A program made the translations under genes and the position numbers. This document shows positions 8,271 to 16,606 of a stretch of 64,000 bases of DNA, piece by piece. Origin of the DNA: Bacillus sp. T33-2 (GTDB taxonomy: Bacteria; Bacillota; Bacilli; Bacillales; Cytobacillaceae); NCBI RefSeq assembly GCF_002860205.1, contig NZ_PGVB01000027.1, positions 20,215-84,214 on the forward strand. The letters are read 5' to 3'. How positions within the stretch are numbered: position 1 is the stretch's first letter; the number at the start of each line of letters is the position of its first letter. The notes under the pieces were generated by a model. It made no database searches. It was not told the origin of the DNA and saw nothing but the letters and a program-made list of their open reading frames with translations.

Positions 8271-9533
8271 ATGCAAGGTGAAATTGAGGCGAGAAAACAA
8301 ACAACGTATCTTGCTAACTTGTTTTTACCTGTACAAAAATCAAAACATTTCAGGTTCCTATGGGTCGGCCAGCTTTTCTCTATCCTTGGAAGTTCCATAA
8401 CGATGGTAATCCTTCCTGTCGTCGTCTATTCTCTGACAGGTTCAACAGTGGTCATGGGAACCACTATGACGATGTATATGCTGCCGAACGTGCTTGTCCT
8501 GCCGTTTTCAGGGTTGATCGTCGACCGACTTAACAGGGTAAATGTGATGCTGTTCACCGATATAGTCCGGTTTATTTTAATGGTGGCAGCGATGGTACTC
8601 GTGCTGTCAGATGCTTTAACAATACATATTTTATATGGTTTGGTGGCAATATACGGCCTGATGGACGGTTTGTTCCAGCCTGCCTATGCCGCAGTGCGGG
8701 CGCAGGTCTTTGTGCCGGAGATCCGCAATGCGGCTAACGCGCTCACTCAGATGAGCCATCAAGGTGTGCGTTTGATTGGCCCTGCACTGGGAGGGCTGAT
8801 CGTGTCTGCTGCATCCGCAGGCATCGGTTTTGGGTTGGACGCCATAACCTACTTGTTGTCTTTCATTTGCCTGTTATTCATAAGAGATTTGACATCAAAA
8901 ACGGAGACAAAATCGGAAGCTTACAAATTTAATATGATGAAAGACTTTGCGGAAGGTGTGGCAGTCCTCAAGAGCCAGCCCTGGCTGTGGGTCACAATTT
9001 TGGCTTTTTCTTTTATAAATATTTGTTACGCTGGTATCATCGTAGTCTTGATCCCATGGCTGTTCAATGTTCATTATGATTTTGATCCGTTTATTTATGG
9101 ACTCGCAATGGCATTTTCTGGCGGGGGAGCGGTCCTTGCTGCCTTTATTTTTGGTTCCCGGCAGAAATGGAAGCGCAGGGGCCTGATTGCCTATGGAGGA
9201 GTGTTGCTCAGCGGCCTTGCGCTGCTTGCAATGCCTTTTGTGACATGGGCTCCCGGCTTGGTTGGATTGTTGGCCATCGAGGGATTTGGCATCATGATGT
9301 TCGCTCTAGTGTGGGAAACGAGCCTGCAGGAACTTGTACCTGAAGAGGCATTTGGGAGAGTAGCCAGCCTTGATATGCTCGGTTCCTTTGCACTTTTGCC
9401 TTTGGGCTACCTTTTGACCGGCTGGCTTGCGGATGTAATAGGAGGCATCACGACGATCACTTATTTGGCGGTTGCCGCTTTGGCTATCGTTGCAGTCGCA
9501 TTATCTGTGCCAAGCATCCGGCGGTTTGATTAA
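8271..9533 (+). CDS. MFS transporter, DHA3 drug-exporter type
   Basis: 420 residues with the two six-helix halves of a major facilitator. The start FRFLWVGQLFSILGSSIT and the loop DRLNRVNVMLFTD after helix 2 are typical of the DHA3 group, which includes MefA-type macrolide exporters. ATG 8271 follows GAGAGGGGG. No regulator gene lies nearby. Substrate cannot be inferred, and many chromosomal relatives have none known. Downstream is a large repeat array rather than a gene. Confidence 0.88.
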   Translation: MQGEIEARKQTTYLANLFLPVQKSKHFRFLWVGQLFSILGSSITMVILPVVVYSLTGSTVVMGTTMTMYMLPNVLVLPFSGLIVDRLNRVNVMLFTDIVRFILMVAAMVLVLSDALTIHILYGLVAIYGLMDGLFQPAYAAVRAQVFVPEIRNAANALTQMSHQGVRLIGPALGGLIVSAASAGIGFGLDAITYLLSFICLLFIRDLTSKTETKSEAYKFNMMKDFAEGVAVLKSQPWLWVTILAFSFINICYAGIIVVLIPWLFNVHYDFDPFIYGLAMAFSGGGAVLAAFIFGSRQKWKRRGLIAYGGVLLSGLALLAMPFVTWAPGLVGLLAIEGFGIMMFALVWETSLQELVPEEAFGRVASLDMLGSFALLPLGYLLTGWLADVIGGITTITYLAVAALAIVAVALSVPSIRRFD

Positions 9534-9601
9534 TCTGGGAATATTATAAGAAAACTCATTTACTCAGGGCCAGCAGGCTGGTTTTTGTCCGCCAGAACCT
9601 T

Positions 9602-10012
9602 TATGATGGACAGTTTATCCAATTCAGAGGCTGATTTTGTCCATCATTCGCATTATGATGGACAGTTTATTCAATTCAGAGGCTGATTTTGTCCATCATT
9701 CGCATTATGATGGACAGTTTATCCAATTCAGAGGCTGATTTTGTCCATCATTCGCATTATGATGGACAGTTTATCCAATTCAGAGGCTGATTCTGTCCAT
9801 CATTCGCATTATGATGGACAGTTTATCCAATTCAAGGGCTGATTCTGTCCATCATTCGCATTATGATGGACAGTTTATCCAATTACAGAGGCTGATTTTG
9901 TCTATTATTCGCATTACGATGGACAGTTTATCCAATTCAGAGGCTGATTTTGTCCATCATTCGTATTATGATGGGCATTTCTCCGACCAGCAGCTCCATT
10001 TTGTCCAATCAT
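9602..10012 (+). repeat. 52-bp palindromic tandem repeat array, about eight units
   Basis: Units start at 9602, 9654, 9706, 9758, 9810, 9862, 9915 and 9967. Each begins ATGATGGACA and ends TGTCCATCAT, which are exact reverse complements, so each can fold as a hairpin with a loop of about 27 bases. The first seven units differ at few positions; the last is degenerate. There is no spacer diversity, so it is not CRISPR. The array lies between the MFS gene and a truncated BstA-like gene. Confidence 0.92.
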
Positions 10013-10029
10013 AGTCACTATTAGAATAA

Positions 10030-10209
10030 TTACATAGTAAATGGGTCACTGTTTTGCGAAGCCTGAACCCGGCAGACCTTGAAAAGACATTCATCCACCC
10101 GGAAGCAGGGGAGCAAAAAGTAGGTAAAAGTATTGGGGATTATACATGGCACAACCGCCATCATATCGCACATATTACTTCTTTGCGCGTGAGGATGGGG
10201 CGGCTGTGA
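10030..10209 (+). pseudogene. C-terminal remnant of a DinB-family BstA/YfiT-like protein
   Basis: From 10030 a frame reads through WVTVLRSLNPADLEKTFIHP and TWHNRHHIAHI to a TGA at 10207. The WHxRHHxAHI motif is the C-terminal metal-binding part of YfiT/BstA, the DinB-fold bacillithiol transferase family. Only the last third is present, with an in-frame stop just upstream and no start codon. The 5' part has been lost and the 52-bp repeat array sits directly before it. Confidence 0.75.
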
Positions 10210-10290
10210 CAGGAGGCTGCTAAGAAGGAGAGTACCTCTGCTGGCGGAAGTTTATTAAAATAGACCGCCAGCGCACTTGTGTTTCCACAT

Positions 10291-10328
10291 AAAAAATAAT
10301 AGACCCGAAGGACATTGCCTGCGGGTCT
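10291..10328 (-). terminator. Rho-independent terminator of the CBS gene
   Basis: On the minus strand AGACCCG pairs with CGGGTCT, followed by ATTATTTTTT. It lies just after the stop codon of the CBS-domain gene. A second hairpin with GCTGGCGG / CCGCCAGC arms is at 10240-10272. Confidence 0.85.
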
Positions 10329-10334
10329 GTTACA

Positions 10335-10760
10335 TTATTTTTCTGGCTCGGCAGGGTGGGAGATTTCTTCAAGAGCTTCTCCTGCTTCATCATCAAGGCG
10401 GTCGGTGACAGCGAGATCCCCGAGTGATACGATGCCGATGAGTTTACCTTCTTCGACAATCGGAAGACGGCGGATTTGCACATCAGCCATTAATTCGGCA
10501 GCTTCCTCGGCAGTCATGGACTTTGTCCCTCTAACTGGGTCACTGGTCATCACTTCTGAGACAGGGGTGTCGATTGGCAGCTGGCTGGCAAGGCCTTTAA
10601 TGACAAGATCCCTGTCAGTCGCCAACCCGACAAGCTTGTCATCCTCGCATATTGGGATTACTCCCACATCAAGCTCTTTCATTTTTAAAGCAACATCAGT
10701 CAGTGGAGTCTCCGGTGTGCAATATTCAACGTCTGTGGTCATTACCTCTTCTATTTTCAC
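10335..10760 (-). CDS. CBS domain-pair protein (YhcV-like)
   Basis: 141 residues made almost wholly of two CBS motifs (about 5-60 and 70-125). Each has the pattern VMTxDxxxxxxxxxxxDxAxxM and ends in GLATDRDLVIK or GIVSLGDLAV, and together they form a Bateman module that binds adenosyl nucleotides. The GTG at 10760 follows GGAGG with nine bases spacing. Length and motifs match B. subtilis YhcV, of unknown role. The acidic tail (DDEAGEALEE) is extra. It is a single-gene unit with its own terminator. Confidence 0.88.
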   Translation of the reverse strand: MKIEEVMTTDVEYCTPETPLTDVALKMKELDVGVIPICEDDKLVGLATDRDLVIKGLASQLPIDTPVSEVMTSDPVRGTKSMTAEEAAELMADVQIRRLPIVEEGKLIGIVSLGDLAVTDRLDDEAGEALEEISHPAEPEK

Positions 10761-10992
10761 ACAAGTTCGCCTCCTTTGGTAAAATCGGTTCGTTTTAAAT
10801 TTACCCGGGCCAAATGATTATAAAACTGTTAGATTATTCTATGAAACATGAATATAGCGCTTTTTTGGCCGGCTCTGTTATGATGTCTGTTAGAAAGGGT
10901 AACCTGATGAACAAGGAACAAAGCAAATATTCTTGAAAAACCATTTTAGTTGCAGAACGGTCGAAATTTAAGGTGTCAAAGGGGACATTAAA

Positions 10993-11604
10993 GTGGAACG
11001 ATGCGGATGGGTTAACCAGGATGAACTATATATTAAATATCATGATGAGGAATGGGGCAGGCCGGTGCATGATGACATGCTGCTGTTCGAGTATCTCAAT
11101 CTTGAGGGGGCACAGGCCGGTCTTAGCTGGTATACAATCCTCAAAAAGAGGGAGAATTACCGCGTGGCATTTGATGGTTTTGATCCGGAAAAAATAGTTA
11201 CATACGATCAAGAGAAGATTGATGAACTCATGCAAAATAAAGGGATTGTGAGGAACAGGCTTAAAATCCATGCTGTCATTACAAATGCAAAGGCCTATTT
11301 TAAGGTGGCAGAGGAGTTTGGAAGCTTCAGTACGTATATTTGGTCATTCGTCGATGGTACACCGGTCAAAAACCACTTTCAGTGTTTAAGCGAGGTACCT
11401 GCTTCGACAGACATAAGCAACAGGATGAGCAGGGATTTGAAAAAGCGCGGCTTTAAATTTGTCGGTTCGACCATTTGCTATGCGTTCATGCAGGCCACGG
11501 GAATGGTAAATGACCACCTTGTAACGTGTTGTTGCTATGAGAACAAGCCAAAACGACAAGCAGCCCTCAACTTCAATCCTGTCCAGGAAAATAAAAAAAT
11601 CTGA
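10993..11604 (+). CDS. tag: DNA-3-methyladenine glycosylase I
   Basis: 203 residues starting MERCGWV from a GTG, exactly the Tag N-terminus. It removes 3-methyladenine from alkylated DNA at the start of base-excision repair. The Zn ligands known in E. coli Tag are all present at matching positions: Cys4, His17, His175 and Cys179. Glu38 (LEGAQAGLSW), which contacts the base, is also conserved. AAAGGGG lies about eight bases before the start. A strong terminator overlaps the stop codon. Single gene. Confidence 0.95.
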   Translation: MERCGWVNQDELYIKYHDEEWGRPVHDDMLLFEYLNLEGAQAGLSWYTILKKRENYRVAFDGFDPEKIVTYDQEKIDELMQNKGIVRNRLKIHAVITNAKAYFKVAEEFGSFSTYIWSFVDGTPVKNHFQCLSEVPASTDISNRMSRDLKKRGFKFVGSTICYAFMQATGMVNDHLVTCCCYENKPKRQAALNFNPVQENKKI

Positions 11605-11633
11605 CAAAAAGCTTCTTTCTGTCAGATTTTTGT
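11595..11633 (+). terminator. Rho-independent terminator of tag
   Basis: AAAATCTGACA / TGTCAGATTTT stem, loop of about 13 bases, then T-rich sequence. Confidence 0.9.
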
Positions 11634-11644
11634 TTTATACGTAG

Positions 11645-11767
11645 GAAAGCATAAATTGGCAGCAGGAAGAAAACTCGCCGCAGTGGCCAATTTTAGCAAC
11701 TAAGTACGACGGACAGGAAGTCCTAGTCGGGACATTGCCAGAGGAAGTGGCGTTATTGGCGCGATAA
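11645..11767 (+). pseudogene. Possible C-terminal gene fragment
   Basis: An open stretch of 40 codons after a TAG at 11642 reads protein-like (WPILATKYDGQEVLVGTL, ending EEVALLAR) and stops at 11765. It has no start codon or ribosome site. It looks like the tail of a lost gene, but I cannot name the family and chance is possible. Confidence 0.25.
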
Positions 11768-11821
11768 GTGCTACTACGCCTCTTTCATCGCCCTTAGGGG
11801 GTCGCCATCGGAGAGTTTTCT

Positions 11822-12607
11822 TCATCTGTTGCACATTGTCCACATGCCGATGTCTTTAAAGCCGAGCCTTTTATAAATACGGCCTGCTTTTGGATTGTCA
11901 TAAAACAGGCAAAGGACTTTGCCTTCATCCAAAACATCCTGGACAAGCTTTTGCATGACTGCCGAAGCAAGGCCTTTCTTCCGGTGTTCCGGCCGTGTAC
12001 ATACGCCGACAATCATGGCTGACATCGAGTTTTCTGCCGTGGTGGAAGCTGACGCGGACATTTTTCCGTCTTCTTCTATGTAATAAGTGCGGCCGGTGTT
12101 TGATTCCATTGCTTTTAAAATCATATCGCGGGCATCAGAGCTTGTTGGAAATTCCACTATCGTTTGGCGAATATCGACAATCCGGTCTATATCGTCTATT
12201 TCTGCTTTTTTGACATTAAAAGCGCCAGCGCCAATATTTACTGCTTTCCGGCACTCCGCAAAGTAAGTAACCTGCTTTTTACCCAGGTTCAACCCTTCCA
12301 GCCCTTCAAACTTGTCTACTATTTCTGCCTTTCCTGATAAAGCAGGTGCATCTCCGTATGAAAGGATAATATCAGCAAAACCATTAACATCAAATTCACC
12401 TTTCGCGTAAGGAATGAATGCATCGTAAAATTTCAACAGCACTGCGGTCATTTCGCCTTTGTCATTGAACCCAGCCCATAGCTGCTGAAACTCCGCATCA
12501 TAGCCAAAAGCTTCAATATCCCCTATAAGGAATAGATTGATAGACGGTTCATCTGCAAGAAATGCCATCACCTTTTCATTGTCTTCTTTATGCAGTTTTC
12601 GAATCAT
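11822..12607 (-). CDS. GNAT family N-acetyltransferase (two-domain)
   Basis: 261 residues. The C-terminal half (about 125-261) is a GNAT domain with the acetyl-CoA loop RPEHRKKGLASAVM and the end NPKAGRIYKRLGF. The N-terminal half, starting MIRKLHKEDNEKVMAFL, is a degenerate GNAT-like domain, as in several Bacillus tandem-GNAT proteins. GGGGGA precedes the ATG. No partner gene is adjacent and the substrate is unknown. Confidence 0.87.
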   Translation of the reverse strand: MIRKLHKEDNEKVMAFLADEPSINLFLIGDIEAFGYDAEFQQLWAGFNDKGEMTAVLLKFYDAFIPYAKGEFDVNGFADIILSYGDAPALSGKAEIVDKFEGLEGLNLGKKQVTYFAECRKAVNIGAGAFNVKKAEIDDIDRIVDIRQTIVEFPTSSDARDMILKAMESNTGRTYYIEEDGKMSASASTTAENSMSAMIVGVCTRPEHRKKGLASAVMQKLVQDVLDEGKVLCLFYDNPKAGRIYKRLGFKDIGMWTMCNR

Positions 12608-12789
12608 CGAAATATTCCCCCATCCTATAACTGTTAGAATATAGTAATGGATAATTTGGAAGATTTCAATAAGATTTTGTTGCCCACAGGAGCGGAATTT
12701 TTCGGTAAATAGAATCTACTGGTGAATTTTCAATTATGGAGCCAATGGGGTTTCACAAAGCAAAGGATCTGTGAAGAAGAGACCGGCAT

Positions 12790-13119
12790 TCAGAAGATCA
12801 AGGGGAGGGGGCGTCGAATTACTTTAATGGACTGAGGCATCATGCGGTTTTTTTGTGCCTCTTTAAGATAAATGAACATGGCTTTTCCGCCTACCGAATT
12901 TGCAGAATGGATCGTAATTCGTTCCGCAAACAACTGTTGTTCCACCATTAATTGTACCAGCAGCAGCCCATTTCTGGTTTTGCTGACCAGGTCATGGTCC
13001 AATGAGAGATGTTCGATCTCAAAATTCATCAGCAGATCGATACATTCATCAATATCCCTCGCCAGAAGATGTCCTTGAGGGCAACTTCGGTGGTCATCAA
13101 GAAAAACACTAATTTTCAT
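12790..13119 (-). CDS. Cyclic-phosphate-processing receiver-like (cREC) protein
   Basis: 109 residues with a stand-alone receiver-like fold: FLDDHR at residues 5-10, SLDHDL near 40 and ITIHSAN near 68-74. DD, DHD and HS are the conserved positions of the group called cREC in domain surveys, predicted to act on cyclic-phosphate ends rather than as phospho-acceptors. No histidine kinase or output gene is adjacent. AAGGTGG precedes the ATG at 13119. Family call is moderate; activity is an inference from published domain analysis. Confidence 0.7.
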   Translation of the reverse strand: MKISVFLDDHRSCPQGHLLARDIDECIDLLMNFEIEHLSLDHDLVSKTRNGLLLVQLMVEQQLFAERITIHSANSVGGKAMFIYLKEAQKNRMMPQSIKVIRRPLPLIF

Positions 13120-13620
13120 TGTTATCCCACCTTCGAAATATTTTCCTTTTTTTTGGATCTTAACCCCATTCTAACACAAAATGTGGGGCATTATTTTTGA
13201 CGGGACAAAAGTAGCAATACGCAAAGACTGTCATATCAATAGTTTATTACGTCAAAATAGGTCAAAAGTAATTTTTTGGTGATTTTTTAACACCTGTTGC
13301 ATTGGCCAGATGTTCAGACTCAGTATTGATCTTTTTATTAGATGTTTAATAGCCTAAAAAAATCCGCAGCAAAAAGTTTCCCAATTTTTAATAGAAGCTG
13401 CCTGGCCGGATACACGGATTTTAGGAAAATTCTAGTAAACTGCTAGAAAATACGATGGTGAAATGGATTAATTTACCTTCAGATTGAACGAAAGCAATTA
13501 TGCATATAAAAAATTTTCCCAACTTTTCAAGCGTCTATAGTGATTGCTTTTGTCTGAAAATTAGCAATATACTTTAAATGTAGCGATATAGCTGCCAAAA
13601 AACGTGAGAGGAGCTATGGG
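13120..13620 (+). other. Long AT-rich region upstream of the subtilase
   Basis: About 500 bases with no gene that I can support. It holds several AT-rich direct repeats (TTTCCCAATTTTT at about 13378 and TTTTCCCAACTTTT at about 13514). A possible -10 box, TATACT, is at 13569, about 50 bases before the start codon. A length like this suggests multi-factor control, as is usual for exoprotease genes. The stretch CTTTTCAAGCGTCTATAGTGATT at 13523-13545 resembles one upstream of the neighbouring regulator. Confidence 0.45.
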
Positions 13621-14883
13621 ATGAAAAAAAGAAAAATGCTCGGATCTGCCGTACTTAGCTTTGCAATGGGATTTTCAGTTTTTGCTACCGGGGTTTTTGG
13701 ACAGGAGGCACAGCCAGCCGATACTTATCGAGTATTTATTCAAGGTCCAAGTTCCGAAAAAGTTAAAGTCAAAAAAATCCACGGTGCACGCTGGGATTTT
13801 GGCAATGATGGCCTAACAATTACTGTGAACAGCAAGCAGCATCAGGCGCTATTAAAAAACAAGAACTTGAAGATTGAAAGAGTGCAGGAAGTCCAGTTGC
13901 AAACCAGAACTGATGCGGCAGGAAAGGCTGGCGCGGTCGCCAGTGCAGTGCCTAATGACCAGACGCCATGGGGCATCCAGGCGATCTATAATGATAACAA
14001 CATACAAGCGACTTCTGGAGGAGACGGCATTAAAGTTGCGGTACTTGATACAGGGGCATACACCAGCCATATTGATTTAACAGGCAATGTAGAGCAGTGC
14101 AAGGACTTTACCCAGGCAAGCTCGCCTCTTGTCAATGGAAGCTGCGCTGACCGCCACGGCCACGGGACTCATGTCTCCGGGACAGTGCTTGCCAATGGCG
14201 GGCATGATGGCCTGGGTATTTATGGTGTCGCCCCTCAATCCGAACTATGGGCTTACAAAGTCCTGAATGACAGAGGTTCAGGCTATTCCGACGATATCGC
14301 AGCAGGAATCCGGCATGCTGCTGATGAAGCGGCAAGGACGGGATCCAAGGTAGTCATTTCAATGTCACTCGGCTCAAGTGCAAAAGACTCGCTGATTGCC
14401 AGCGCTGTAGATTATGCCTACAGCAAAGGTGCACTTGTAGTTGCGGCGGCAGGAAACAGCGGACCCAGCAGCAACACCATCGGCTATCCTGGAGCACTCG
14501 TAAACGCAGTAGCCGTGGCCTCACTGGACAATACCCAAGTGAACGGAACCTATAAAGTTTCCGACTTCTCTTCCCGCGGCAATCCAGCCACTGACGCTGA
14601 CTATGTCATTCATGAGCGGGATATCGAAGTGTCTGCTCCGGGCGGATCGATCTATTCCACAGCCAATAATGGCGGATATACGACTATGAGCGGCACATCA
14701 ATGGCCACCCCTCATATATCCGGGCTTGCCGCAAAGATCTGGGCGGCCAATAAAACCTGGAGCCATACCCAGCTTCGTACGGAACTGCAACGCCGCGCCA
14801 AGCTATATGATGTAAAGGGAGGAACCGGGGCTGCAACAGGCGATGATTACGCGTCCGGTTTCGGCTTCCCGAGAGTGAAATAG
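13621..14883 (+). CDS. Secreted subtilisin-like serine protease (S8 family)
   Basis: 420 residues: signal peptide (about 1-27), a propeptide with inhibitor-I9-like residues (about 35-105), and a catalytic domain from about residue 110. The catalytic triad is Asp143 (AVLDTG), His181 (HGHGTHVSGT) and Ser360 (GTSMATPH); the oxyanion Asn lies in AAAGNSG. Two cysteines (in EQCKDF and NGSCADR) sit about 16 residues apart and may form a disulfide, as in the S41-type Bacillus subtilisins. ATG 13621 follows GAGAGGAG. It would degrade proteins outside the cell. Its position just before an HTH-TPR regulator and signal peptide suggests cell-density control. Confidence 0.93.
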   Translation: MKKRKMLGSAVLSFAMGFSVFATGVFGQEAQPADTYRVFIQGPSSEKVKVKKIHGARWDFGNDGLTITVNSKQHQALLKNKNLKIERVQEVQLQTRTDAAGKAGAVASAVPNDQTPWGIQAIYNDNNIQATSGGDGIKVAVLDTGAYTSHIDLTGNVEQCKDFTQASSPLVNGSCADRHGHGTHVSGTVLANGGHDGLGIYGVAPQSELWAYKVLNDRGSGYSDDIAAGIRHAADEAARTGSKVVISMSLGSSAKDSLIASAVDYAYSKGALVVAAAGNSGPSSNTIGYPGALVNAVAVASLDNTQVNGTYKVSDFSSRGNPATDADYVIHERDIEVSAPGGSIYSTANNGGYTTMSGTSMATPHISGLAAKIWAANKTWSHTQLRTELQRRAKLYDVKGGTGAATGDDYASGFGFPRVK

Positions 14884-14927
14884 TTTTATATGATTCAATA
14901 ATTAGAGGATTTTCCCCCCACAAGTTC

Positions 14928-14965
14928 AACCACCTGGTCATCAACAAGCCAGGTGGTCTTTTTTA
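14928..14965 (+). terminator. Rho-independent terminator of the subtilase
   Basis: ACCACCTGG / CCAGGTGGT perfect stem, loop of 11 bases, then CTTTTTT. Confidence 0.93.
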
Positions 14966-15112
14966 AAATATGTTTTACCCGGTTGGAAGGATTGTACAGC
15001 ATAAAATAATTTCAGAATTTACGGAAAAACATTTAAAAATAGGTCTTTTTGGCTTTTTCAGCAACGTTCATAGGTGATAGATTATTAAAAAAAGCAGTCG
15101 ACAGGTGAGCTT

Positions 15113-16333
15113 ATGCACTTTGGCCTATTAATCAAATACTATCGGACACAAAAGAAAATGACCCAAAAGGAATTGTCCAAAGGTATATGTTCAGTGCCTC
15201 ATTTAAGCAAGATTGAGGGCAACCCGAAAGAAGGCAACCGTGATACGATACGTCTTTTGCTTGACAGGCTTCATGTTGATATAGCAGAAATATCCGAAAA
15301 GGAAGAACAAATCCAGAGCCTGCTGATCGAATTGAATGAGAATATGAATTTTTACTTAAAGGATGAGGCTGATGTTTGTATGAACAGGCTGAAAAAGGCC
15401 GAGGACATCATACCTTTTTCCCCCAACCTATATACATATGAGTTAACAAAATTTAGATACCTGTTGTTTAAGGGTGAATTGTCGCAGGCAGAGATGCAAA
15501 AGGACCTTCTGAATAAACAAAAAAATAATTTTTCCCAACATGAGGGCTATTTATATAAGTACCTGAATGCTGTATTTTTATTATCAACAGGGTGCTATAA
15601 AAGAGCGGATCGTATGTTTGACGAAATTTTTTCCGAAGCAAACAACGAGATTGCAACCGGTGAAATCCTTTATCACCGTGCCCTTGCGAAAAGTTCGATG
15701 GAGCAGTCCGGGTATGCGATCCACTTCGGCAGGCTTGCCTTGCAGGCTTTCACCCACGAGCATAATTTTAACAGGATCCTTCACGTCCTGATGCTGCTGG
15801 GGATCAATTATACCCATTCAAAAATATATGAAGAAGCGTTAAGCTGCTTTAAGCACCTGATCAGAAATGCGGAACTTTTGAGCGATTCCACATTGCTCCC
15901 GCAAATCTATCATAATATGGGCTTTCTTCAAAAAAAACTGGAAGATTATCAACAGGCAGCCTACTATTTTGAAAAAAGCTTATCTCTGGAGCAGCATAAA
16001 TCACTCCATTATTTGATTTCTTTATTTTCGATCGCGGAAATTCACTATATCAAAGGCGAAACCAGGCAGGCCCTGGCCAGATTTGAACAGGTATCCCTGC
16101 TGGCGAAGAATCTGGAGAATAAAAAATATCAAATGCTTGCCAAATATTATCTCATGGCGATCAATTCACCGGATAAAGCACTGGATTACCTGGTTGCTAG
16201 AGTAATTCCTTTCCTGGAAGATGGAGACGGGAATCTGGACGAATTAACAGGGTTTTACAAATTGCTTTCGAATCATTTCATTGAACGGGGAATGCATGAG
16301 GAAGCAGTAAAATATATTGAAAAAATCAATTGA
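15113..16333 (+). CDS. HTH-TPR transcriptional regulator, RRNPP quorum-sensing type (NprR/PlcR-like)
   Basis: 406 residues. The first about 60 form an XRE helix-turn-helix (LIKYYRTQKKMTQKELSKGI, then SVPHLSKIE). The rest is all helical with TPR-like repeats, such as ILYHRALAKSSMEQSGYAI, YHNMGFLQKKLEDYQQAA and SIAEIHYIKGETRQALARF. This is the layout of the RRNPP family (Rap, NprR, PlcR, PrgX), cytoplasmic receptors for re-imported peptide pheromones. A small exported peptide gene follows 14 bases after the stop codon and a secreted protease gene lies upstream, exactly the context of such receptors. ATG 15113 has a weak AGGTGAG site. Confidence 0.88.
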   Translation: MHFGLLIKYYRTQKKMTQKELSKGICSVPHLSKIEGNPKEGNRDTIRLLLDRLHVDIAEISEKEEQIQSLLIELNENMNFYLKDEADVCMNRLKKAEDIIPFSPNLYTYELTKFRYLLFKGELSQAEMQKDLLNKQKNNFSQHEGYLYKYLNAVFLLSTGCYKRADRMFDEIFSEANNEIATGEILYHRALAKSSMEQSGYAIHFGRLALQAFTHEHNFNRILHVLMLLGINYTHSKIYEEALSCFKHLIRNAELLSDSTLLPQIYHNMGFLQKKLEDYQQAAYYFEKSLSLEQHKSLHYLISLFSIAEIHYIKGETRQALARFEQVSLLAKNLENKKYQMLAKYYLMAINSPDKALDYLVARVIPFLEDGDGNLDELTGFYKLLSNHFIERGMHEEAVKYIEKIN

Positions 16334-16347
16334 AGGAGGAAATGGAT

Positions 16348-16491
16348 TTGAAAAAGTTATTGATTGGTTTATGTTCTGCAGGGTTTTTGGCAGTTTTTGC
16401 TTTGGGTGCTGCTTTTGCCGGGGGAGTTTCGTTCGACAAGGCTGTTCACGTTTCAGCACCGGAACACCCACCGATCCAGCCGCCTATCTGA
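16348..16491 (+). CDS. Candidate pro-pheromone peptide of the RRNPP regulator, 47 aa
   Basis: A perfect AAGGAGG at 16333-16339 overlaps the regulator stop codon and lies eight bases before a TTG at 16348; the ATG at 16342 is only two bases away and too close. The 47-residue product has a basic start (MKK), a hydrophobic core (LLIGLCSAGFLAVFALGAAF) and a hydrophilic tail ending APEHPPIQPPI. This is the normal form of Phr, NprX and PapR precursors, which are exported, trimmed and re-imported by Opp. The tail does not match the known NprX SKPDIVG or PapR LPFEF-type signals, so the mature peptide would be new. A terminator follows. The role is inferred from position and form. Confidence 0.8.
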   Translation: MKKLLIGLCSAGFLAVFALGAAFAGGVSFDKAVHVSAPEHPPIQPPI

Positions 16492-16524
16492 TTTGTCACC
16501 TGAATACTGTGAACCTTAAGAATT

Positions 16525-16557
16525 GCGTGCCACTGATATCAGTTGCACGCTTTTTTT
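16525..16557 (+). terminator. Rho-independent terminator of the regulator-peptide operon
   Basis: GCGTGC / GCACGC outer stem around the palindrome ACTGATATCAGT, then seven T residues. Confidence 0.92.
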
Positions 16558-16606
16558 ATGAAGTGGATAATATTGATAACTACTATTGTTTTGAGGGGGC
16601 AATTCA

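Noticed and set aside
9602..10012. CRISPR array
   Set aside because: The whole 52-bp unit repeats with no unique spacers, the arms are inverted within each unit and no cas gene is present. The same applies to the 51-bp and 42-bp arrays.
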